A DNA stretch of 64,000 bases from Batillaria attramentaria (lineage: Eukaryota > Mollusca > Gastropoda > Batillariidae), in the NCBI GenBank assembly GCA_018292915.2, contig JACVVK020000085.1, positions 677,001 through 741,000 on the forward strand, read 5' to 3'. Both the position numbers and the translations under genes were made by a program. The notes under the pieces are model-generated. The model did no database searches. It worked only from the letters and a program-made list of their open reading frames with translations, and was not told where the DNA came from. How positions within the stretch are numbered: the stretch's first letter is position 1; each line of letters begins with the position of its first letter. Shown in pieces: positions 56,380 to 64,000 of the stretch.

Positions 56380-56965
56380 TCAGGTAACGCTGGCGATGAT
56401 GTTAGGGATGAGGTGGTCGGCGGGGAGAGAAGCTACATGGGTAAGGTGTCCCCAGGTTAAGTTAGGACAGAGAGGTGGGCGAGTGGAGAGAACACGCGGG
56501 TAAGGTGTATGTACCTTCAGGTAAAGCAGGTGAAGGTGCTAAAAGGGAAGAGAGGTGCTGTCTGGACAGAAAGGTGGGCGGGGAAAGAAGATACGTTGGG
56601 TATCCTTTAGGTGAGGCCAGTGATGGCGTTTGAAAGAGGTGTGGGCAAGGCAAAGAGGACACTTGGGTCAGATGCCCTCAGGTAAAGCTGCATGGAGAAG
56701 TGATGATGTCAGGACAGAGAGGGGTAAGACACGTGGGAATTAATTTATTATGAGTCGTAGGCTGAAGCTGGTGGTGTAAGGGAAGAGAGGTGGGCAGGCA
56801 GAAGACAGGTGGGTCGGGTAACCTCAAGTAAAACTGATTATGATGTTAGGGAAGAGAGGTGGGCGGGGGAGAAAACAGGTGGGTCAGTAACATCATGTGA
56901 AGCTGGTAGTGATGTTTGCGAAGAGCTGTGGGCAGTGGAAACGTGGGTTTGGTAACGCCAGGTAA
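56380..56965. repeat. Tandem array, unit about 85-90 bp, about seven diverged copies
   Basis: Units share CAGGTAAAGCTGGTGATGAT-type, AGGGAAGAGAGGTGGGCGGG and AAGACACGTGGGT blocks with many substitutions and indels. Old array. Confidence 0.8.
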
Positions 56966-57429
56966 AGGTGCATGCTGACGGCTTGCCAGAGAAGAAAGGT
57001 GACACCAACTGGCCTGTGCACGTTCACGATTGTATTCGTGAAGAAAAGTCATAATGACCGTGGCAAGATCCATTCTGACATTTCTCTGACTAAAAGCCAA
57101 TCCTTGATGGGTCCTTCTTTTGGTCTAGTAAAATCTCCTGATGCTGACTGCGCTGCTTAAACCGCGAATTCAGCAACGAATTCATCGTTTTCCCCCGGAC
57201 CCGAATAACGAAAAAAGCGGACAGAATGATTACACTGCTCTTTTCCATGTAACCCTCTCTTTCCCAACCCACCTTTTAATTCTCAAAGACCCAACTGAGG
57301 TTTGCTCTGTGCAAGGGCTCAGAAGAGCGTAAAGAGAGGAAAAGCTGCTTTATTATCCTAGTAACAATGAGAGTAAGCTCGGCGCTTACTCTCACGGCAG
57401 TTTGGCGGTGAACCTCGTCAATTAGTAAT

Positions 57430-57800
57430 GACTCTGCAAGCTACACCACAGCAACAAATCAACGTTTTGTCTTCTTACTCCCTCTCCCTCTGCACCACAG
57501 CGCGGATCGTGGCAGCCTTTTTCTCAGGCTTTGTTAATCGACCCCTTGCACAATTGATGGCGAGATTAATGAAGGGATCAGCGGCCCTCGTGTCTAAACA
57601 GAATCTGGGCCGCCGGGTGGCACGTGCAGCATCAAAGCCATTGATCCGGGACGGCCGATCGACTGGGTCGACCTGTTTGCTGTGGCGAGGTACTGGATTA
57701 GCCCTGGGGCAAGGAATTAGCCCACTTTCCAACCCAATAAATCAAGATCCCAGGGTTAATGCAGCGACAATGTGGCAGTGTCTCACAGAACGCAAAATAA
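57430..57800. other. Non-repetitive block rich in GGATTA/AATTAG motifs
   Basis: Contains ATTAATGAAGGGATCAG, TACTGGATTAGCCC and GGAATTAGCCC and no simple repeats, in contrast to its surroundings. A 131-codon plus-strand frame covers it but shows no known motif. Possibly a regulatory block, not demonstrated. Confidence 0.25.
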
Positions 57801-57851
57801 CATGCAGATCTTGCAGATGCTAAATTTCAAATTCGGAATCTGACGCAACAA

Positions 57852-58124
57852 TTATATGGAAGGGTGTCTGACGATGGTTTTAACTAAAGGACTGCGTTTG
57901 TTCTTTATAATCTCTTCTTGTTCTTCATATCTCTTGTGAAGAGCTGCAGTATCCCATGAACGGGAAGTATTCTCGTTCGACACAAGAACGACGATATTCG
58001 CTGCTTCACCTACAGACAAGCGGGTCAAAAACATACCGTTTCCATCTCTTGCACTAATGTAAGACTCACACGAGAGCCCGTCTATCCTTGCACGATCCTC
58101 AGAAACATTCAACCACCTGAGCAC
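57852..58124 (-). other. Unrecognised 90-codon open frame
   Basis: The minus-strand frame looks protein-like in composition and has no simple repeats. It includes LNVSEDRARIDGLSCES, RDGNGMFLTRLSVGEAANIV and WDTAALHKRYEEQEEIIKNK. A stop lies directly upstream in frame, no good acceptor or donor bounds it, and it does not fit the missing IA-2 exons. It may be a decayed mobile-element protein, an exon of a nested gene, or chance. Confidence 0.3.
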
Positions 58125-58240
58125 TTTTCAATTCACGCACTCTGCAAGGCCTGCCAGAGCCTGATGCCTCCCAGGCTGTCACGGACCACACTGATTTCTC
58201 TCACTTCAAAAGCAGCGTGACCGGGGTGGACCTAGACTAA

Positions 58241-58315
58241 GGGTGGGTGGGTGAGTGGGGGGTGGGGGTGGGTGTTTAGGGGTTTAACGTCCTTTTCCAC
58301 CACATAGGGTGATGA
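58241..58315 (-). repeat. SINE-R, 5'-truncated
   Basis: GGGGGTGGGTGTTTAGGGGTTTAACGTCC-type tail through CATAGGGTGATG. GACTAAG occurs on both sides, consistent with a short target duplication. Confidence 0.8.
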
Positions 58316-58618
58316 CTAAGAACGGTATGGTTTGTGTCACACGAACTGAGGACGGGTCACGCAGTCTATAAACACTGGGTCGTGGAATCGATCCTTTGAT
58401 CTGCTGGTCTACGTCCGGTGCATGGCGCATGACACTGTACCAGTGCCGGCAGTTCTGCGCCGTCGCGCCCTACAGATCGTCCGCATACCATGAACACAAT
58501 TACATGCCTAGTGAGGGCCCAATTAAAAGGGTTTGGCAATGCCATCTGCGTGGACTGAAATGTCAAGCTGAATACGAATGTCAAGTTTCATCCCCCCCCC
58601 CCGTCCTCTCTCTCCCTC

Positions 58619-58749
<131 letters not shown>

Positions 58750-59249
58750 ATAACTGCACAAGGTTCAGAACGACGAAACTGATGCGCCGCAAAAGAACGC
58801 AGTCCACATGCTCACGATGCCACCATATGGCAAACCAGAAACAGACCCCCCTTCAGAACTGAACACAAAACGGTCTTATCAATAATATGGGGCACGTAAA
58901 AAGAACAATCGAACGGCACAGCATATTACCCTCGTGAGAAGAAACCGGGCCGCAGCCACATCCAGACGTTTCTTGGGTGGAAGCAGTCACGGAGACATTG
59001 ATCACACACCAGTAACCCCTTGCCTGAAGTCGTACGTTGCCTGCCATTCACCCTACATAATTCATTCCTCCTCCCAAGCCGCAGCTACAACCGCGTCTGA
59101 CACCTTTCTCCACGAAGACAATCGCCACATTCGAGTCTCTGCTACACAACGGTCGCACGCACGTAACTAACCACCGCCCCCTCACATTAATTTTCTGGAA
59201 TTGGCGGCTGCTGTGGCCTCCGCGGAAACGCTTCACTGTGACCAAGGTC

Positions 59250-59340
59250 GTTTTTTTTTTTTTTTTTTTTTTAACCGTGTGGTTCGTTGTCACGCTAGGG
59301 TTATGCAGTGTCACACATCACACACACACACACACACACT
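59250..59340. repeat. Poly-T and (CA)n
   Basis: T run at 59249-59271 and CA at 59319-59339. The segment 59280-59345 is partly duplicated at 59490-59550 (GTCGCGCTAGGGTT.TGCAGTG). Confidence 0.75.
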
Positions 59341-59609
59341 CCCACAGCACTTAGTAACTTGTGACTTAGTGGTTTGACACAATGGTCATACGCGAGTAAC
59401 TCACTACGACCTCGTCACATTTCATAGAACTGGTGGCCGTCTTCCACAGAAACACGTACGCTGCGACCAAGGTCGGCTTCTACAGTGTGGTTAATTGTCG
59501 CGCTAGGGTTGTGCAGTGACATATAACACACACACAGACATACACACACGTCACTACCACCCCTTCACATTTCTGGTATCGGCCGCTGCTGGCCTCCACA
59601 GGAAAACTC

Positions 59610-59843
59610 CACTGTGACCCACTCTTCCTACAGAAGAAGCATGCCACTGTGACGTGTCCCACAGAAGAAACACTCCACCGTGACCGGTCCTACAGAACAA
59701 ACGCCGCACTGTGACCAGTCCCACAGAAGAAACACCCCACTGTGACCGGTCCTACAGAAGAAACACCCACTGTGACCGGTCCCACAGAAGAAACGCTCCA
59801 CTGTGACCGGTCCTACAGAAGAAACGCTCCAGTCTGACCGGTT
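59610..59843. repeat. 31-bp minisatellite, about seven units
   Basis: The unit is built from CACTGTGACCGGTCC, TACAGAAGAAAC and GCTCC with period 30-32 bp. Looser copies of its blocks occur in the preceding 400 bp (for example CACAGAAACAC...TGCGACCAAGGTCG near 59450). Confidence 0.85.
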
Positions 59844-60590
59844 CTACACAAGGTCGCGTTTACACCGTGTGGTTAATTGTCACACGACGGTTCTGCAGCC
59901 AGTGGTGTCCCATGTAATACTCTCTCTCTCACGCACACGCCCCTACATCCGCGCCTTCGCCGTAAGCATCCAAGCAATAATCCAATAACGAGCCGCAGGC
60001 CCCGTTCCGACGCGCTCTGAAAGCTGTCGCTGTTATTATTAATAAGCAAACAGTTGTGCTGGTGTTCGGACCGTTCGTGTATGTGTGACAGTTGTTGTGT
60101 GTGGGGGATCAATGCGCGTGGAACACGGAATGTAGACTGTGGGTGAGAACGCGTGAGGTGCGTGTGTGCCGTTTGTATCACTAAGGGTGTTCGTGTGTTC
60201 AGTGGCGTGTAACAGGTGGGACTATTTTAATATGTGGGAGAACTGGCGGAGGGGTATGGGCTGGGAGGGGGTGGGGTTTTGATAGTAAACAATTCAACAT
60301 GTTGCACGCGAGGTATGTATTGAATCAATAATTGACTGGCAAATGCTTGCGAGATTAGGCTCTCTCTCTAACCCCAAACATACCGTGACACGAGGGAGAG
60401 AGACTGACCGACTGACTGACTGAAACGTTTATTTCAGGATAAAGACTTGTAGGCATGGTCTGCCTATCTTACAAGCTGTCCTGCTAATCTAGAAACACTA
60501 AAAGGCTAATATGACAAAAAGTATACCTGGCACAAAAGGAGTAAATCTAATAGTAAAAAAGAAAAGAAAAAAAATTAAACACGCACAAAC
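59844..60590. other. Nothing recognised
   Basis: CT and GA fragments near 60360 and 60395. No exon or repeat family. Confidence 0.4.
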
Positions 60591-60593
60591 GGA

Positions 60594-60614
60594 AGAAGAA
60601 GAAGAAGAAGAAGA

Positions 60615-60686
<72 letters not shown>
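60594..60686. repeat. (GAA)n(GA)n microsatellite
   Basis: GAA to about 60620, then GA for about 66 bp. Confidence 0.96.
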
Positions 60687-60687
<1 letters not shown>

Positions 60688-61005
60688 CTAACTACGTACT
60701 TTTTTCCTATCTCAGAACGCGAATCATATCCTGCTGCACCAGCTGACTTTTAGCTCAGACGCCTATAGCCACGCCAACTGACTAAAACGAATTCCCCATG
60801 GTAACCACACGCAGCGCATGCTTTTTTTTTTCTTTTTTTTTTAAACGTTCTGATCTCTTTGTCAGACAAATACTCCGAATAGCTTACCCACAGGTGGGGG
60901 TTTTTCTTTGTCGGAGTTTGTCCCGTTCGTGCATTTTGACAGGCTAGCACGACCTGTCACTCAGGACCTGGCTACATATCAGTTCAACGTATTTCTAAAT
61001 CTAAA

Positions 61006-61412
61006 CGGGGCGGTCGGTGGACTAGTGGTTTAGAGACTTGTCACCAATGCGAGAGGTCAGGGGTTCGAGTCCCACTCGGGGCAAATAATTTTTCCTCCTC
61101 GTATGTGGCACCGTTCATTCGGGCCGATCGTCGGGGATTCTCTCCGGGTACTCCGGCTTCCTCCCCCTTTGCTTTGGAAATGTTCAGCCCACCAAATTTG
61201 AAAAATAAATGCAATTGTAAATTCCCAAATTTAAATAGCTGAGCTGGCCCTTCGCACCACGTGATTGTAATGTGTTAATGTCCAGTGTGTGAGTGTGTGT
61301 GAGAATGCGTGTGATTCACGTGAGCGTGCGTGTTGGGTTCAGTTCGCGGCGCTTTGAGCCGATTCATGAAACTGGGTAAAGCGCCTATACCATACTCATT
61401 ATTATTATTATT
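61006..61412 (+). repeat. tRNA-derived SINE of a third type (SINE-T)
   Basis: The head has an A-box-like TGGACTAGTGGTTTAGAGAC and B box GGGGTTCGAGTCCC. The body includes TCCGGCTTCCTCCCCCTTTG and GAAATGTTCAGCCC. The 3' part has GAATGCGTGTGATTCACGTG and CGGCGCTTTGAGCC, and the end AAAGCGCCTATACCATACTC is followed by (ATT)n. The 3' parts recur at 31140 and 49670. The AAAGCGCCTAT-type end resembles LINE 3' ends, suggesting LINE-dependent mobilisation. Confidence 0.8.
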
Positions 61413-61689
61413 AATATTATTATTTATTCAACACTTGGCCCGGACCGCAACAGACAGCCTGCATACTTCGCCGAGAACATTAAGAGTATGTATGCACATG
61501 GAACCTCTCTCTCTTTTCTGTTGTTCTAATCTATCATAATTACTTACCAGTCTAGTCTGCCATTTCAATGCTGTCAATATATACATGTACTTTTTCCCAC
61601 TGAGCATTAACATAAGCGGTGCCGCTTGTTTCTGCTCACTATCTGTTTACTGGAACGACTTGTCAGTATTGCAACAAACCTGTTTAAAC

Positions 61690-61960
61690 CAAGAGTAAGT
61701 ACGCTTTGTTGAGAGTATGTATACTTCGCAGAACGGCTTGTCTTCGCTGAGAACATGTGCACTTCGCTGAGAATATCAGTGTACACTTTGTTGAGAACAT
61801 GTGCACTTCGTTGAGAACATGTGCACTTCGTTGACAACATGTGTACTTCGTTGACATGTACATTTTGTTGAGAACATGTGTACTTAGTTGAGAACATGTG
61901 TACTTAGTTGAGAACATGTGCACTTAGTTGAGAACATGTGCACTACGTTGAAAGTATACG
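61690..61960. repeat. About 20-bp minisatellite, roughly 13 units
   Basis: The unit is GTTGAGAACATGTGCACTTC with variants (GTAC for GCAC, TTAGT for TTCGT, occasional short units). Frames on the minus strand reading MFST/CSQ repeats are artefacts. Confidence 0.92.
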
Positions 61961-62209
61961 CATACTCCGCTTTGAGCATGCACACACCCCGTATGCTGCT
62001 CCCGGACTGAAAGCACAGCACGCAAGTACGCGATGTACGCCGCGCGTCGTAGTGTCGTTGCTTCCTGCGTGTACGACACTGGAGCTCGGACTATCGTGTG
62101 CCCACTGCATCGACGCAATCCCTGGGCCAATTACCTATTTCAGGAGCTGACCCAGACGAGTAACGCCAGTGCGACAGTGAACCCAGCATGGGCCACGCCA
62201 CACTGAGAG

Positions 62210-62216
62210 AAGGGGG

Positions 62217-62247
<31 letters not shown>

Positions 62248-62250
62248 GAG
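62210..62250. repeat. (GA)n-rich tract
   Basis: GAGAGAAAGAGAGAGAGAC and flanks, short and interrupted. Confidence 0.8.
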
Positions 62251-62429
62251 GAATCAATAGAAACGTGTACACAGACTAGGAGAGCGACCTTTTCCCCCAA
62301 CTGCCTTTTTTTTTTGTCTGGCGCATGCCAGTCTGTTCAGGCCGCTGAATTGCATCGAATAAAGCAGTGGTGGAGATCACCCGGCAAACAAAAGCAGGCG
62401 CCCAGATAACGTGCCACGTACAGGCCACG

Positions 62430-62530
62430 TCAAGCTCCCGTGGCGCACGTGCAAAGCGGTCAGCGATCGTTCACCGGTCCTCCGGTGCGAGTTCGATCCC
62501 GAGCCTGGGCAGAAGTACAAAATTGTGCAG
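62430..62530 (+). repeat. Possible tRNA-derived SINE head
   Basis: GTGGCGCACGTGCAAAGCGG and CGAGTTCGATCCCGAG are spaced like A and B boxes. No second copy was found in the window, and it cannot be folded as a complete tRNA by eye. Confidence 0.35.
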
Positions 62531-62666
62531 ACTCCTAACGCTGCCCGTTTTCCTCTGGCTATGTGAAATGAGCCTATAGTCAAGGATACCTTAAAGATCT
62601 AAGCTTACAACAAAAAGCTTTTCGAAGTGTGAAAAAAATATACAAAGTCGACCGTGCAAGCACACT

Positions 62667-62907
62667 CAACTCTGTCACAGTTGCAGAGTTTTCAGCGTCC
62701 CTGAAACCCCAATAAAAGCCAAGGGCAGCCTGATTTCACAGCTCAGTTTGCGTTTTGACACTGAGCGAGAAAGATCAACATCCGCTAGACACTGTAGCGA
62801 TGTGTCTCGCTCACTGACCAAAAGCCAAATAATGTCACGGCAAACTCGTGCTCTGGTTTCATAACGGTTCCCGAAGCGCTGAAAACTCTGCATCTGTGAC
62901 AGAGTTG
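62667..62907. mobile_element. Fold-back MITE
   Basis: A 241-bp element with inverted ends CAACTCTGTCACAG-T-TGCAGAGTTTTCAGCG and their complement at 62877-62907, nearly perfect over about 31 bp. Inner sequence (GAGCGAGA...CTCGCTCA) is also palindromic. No coding content. Confidence 0.78.
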
Positions 62908-64000
62908 CCTGGATTATGGACAGTCGAAGGAGTCGCAGTTTTAAAAAAACGCAATGTTTGCGGCCTTTTGCTGAGATTGCAGACCTTTAAATGTGGCCGG
63001 TCTGGCAGTCTGTCTGGACTAAGTAGTCTCCAGCTGTACAGCTGTCCCTTCTCCCGTAGCCTGCCCACCCAAACACCCTTGTGGTGGGACGTTCAAAGGG
63101 GCGAATGCTATCGTATTTCAGCTCAAAGCTGTTTCCGTGAAATCTATCATCCCATCACTTAGTCACCTGGACAGTGACAGTGTCTGTAATGCTGGCACTG
63201 AGCCAACAGAAGCATACCCGATGACGCGGCGACCACACTGAGCGCTCCAGCAGCGTAACAATAGTCGTAGTAGAATATGAATGTTCGACCGCTCGGGCAC
63301 AGTGTAAACAACGCTGTATCGCATTAAGAGCTGTACTAATCATCAAGATAGAGTATTTCGAGCGTACAGGCGAGACTGTTCTGAAACATAAGCTGGCCAA
63401 ACAAAAAATGGAATTAACCCGTTTAAATCCCAACTAACCTGCGATGATTTGTGAGTGAAACTTGCCGCTCTCAGCGGTGTATCATAAATTAAGCACCTGC
63501 TCCTCTACAGACAGATCGATGAGTCCGACGACAAAATGGGGTCACCATGGCATCTGCTGGCTGCGACAGACCACCGAATCTGGTGCTCTACATAAAATCT
63601 GATTTTGCTGAAGAAATGGCTCGTAAAAGCAGGGATACTTATTTGACCACGAAGTCCGAACAAACAATCAAAGTGTCCATGAGACAGTGTCTTCTTCACC
63701 GCTGGCGTTCTTGTAAACAGTTGTCAACTTTACTACTACTACTAAGACCAATGGCTCCAAGTGGAGCGGTACGAAATGTGTTAAAAAAAAAAATCACATC
63801 AGATGGCCAAGTAAACGATGAAGGTTCAAGTGTATATTCTTGAGAGGAGATTTTACAAATAAAAGGTCGAACAAATCCAGCCATGTTCATGTCATGCCCC
63901 CCCCCCCCCCCCCCAAGAAAAATGAAAAAAAAATAAATAAAAATAAAAAATAAAAAAAATAAAAATAGAAACAATCTTAACGCTCTACTTGCCTGCTAAA
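62908..64000. other. Nothing recognised
   Basis: Open frames on both strands (for example plus 63547-63843) have no motif. A C run at 63896-63914 and A/T-rich low complexity to 63965. The transmembrane and luminal exons expected for the phosphatase were looked for on the minus strand and not seen. Confidence 0.45.

Noticed and set aside
61690..61960. CRISPR-like array with about 20-bp repeats
   Set aside because: Units are contiguous with no unique spacers, in a eukaryotic context. It is a minisatellite.
63547..63843. 98-codon plus-strand frame as a gene
   Set aside because: No motif, ordinary base composition, antisense frames of equal length, and a low-complexity end.

Overview
The window looks like intron-rich animal nuclear DNA, most likely from a mollusc and plausibly a marine gastropod. 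The evidence is long introns with GT-AG junctions, a protostome-like IA-2 receptor gene, very dense (GT/CA)n and (GA/CT)n microsatellites, many copies of one short tRNA-derived SINE, and fragments of non-LTR retrotransposons and Tc1/mariner-type elements. The species assignment is inference. I see no bacterial operons, CRISPR arrays or rRNA genes.

Two genes can be supported, and they converge. On the minus strand, nine consecutive exons between 52765 and 14878 encode the C-terminal ~300 residues of a receptor-type protein tyrosine phosphatase of the PTPRN/IA-2/phogrin family, a dense-core secretory-vesicle membrane protein. All nine junctions keep one reading frame from the conserved NMDISTGH segment to the family-typical C-terminal end in MPQ-stop. 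The N-terminal, luminal and transmembrane exons are not found and probably lie beyond 64000. The predicted active site lacks standard catalytic residues: WPD reads WPH, and the Cys loop reads HCNDGCGRSG. On the plus strand, two exons (4687-4748 and 6024-6121) splice in phase into a short Cys-containing segment, a strongly hydrophobic helix and a Lys-rich cytoplasmic start. This is a small single-pass membrane protein I cannot name, and its first and last exons are unresolved.

The remaining sequence is introns and intergenic repeats. From 1 to 14.7 kb there are microsatellites, a 39-bp and a 45-bp minisatellite, a TIR element, a fold-back element and a mariner derivative. From 14.9 to 52.8 kb the phosphatase introns hold SINEs, a 5'-truncated LINE with target-site duplications, two copies of a 0.32-kb TIR element, and complex tandem arrays with 100-130 bp units. 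From 52.8 to 64 kb there is one near-pristine SINE, more tandem arrays, an unexplained 90-codon open frame and a fold-back MITE.

The most interesting layer is how repeats sit against splice sites. The intron of the plus-strand gene begins with a long (CA)n and ends with a long (GT)n, which could pair and bring both splice sites together. In the phosphatase gene, a UG tract replaces the polypyrimidine tract of one in-frame exon. A TC/AC tract follows the donor of the 54-nt in-frame exon that carries the catalytic-site cysteine.
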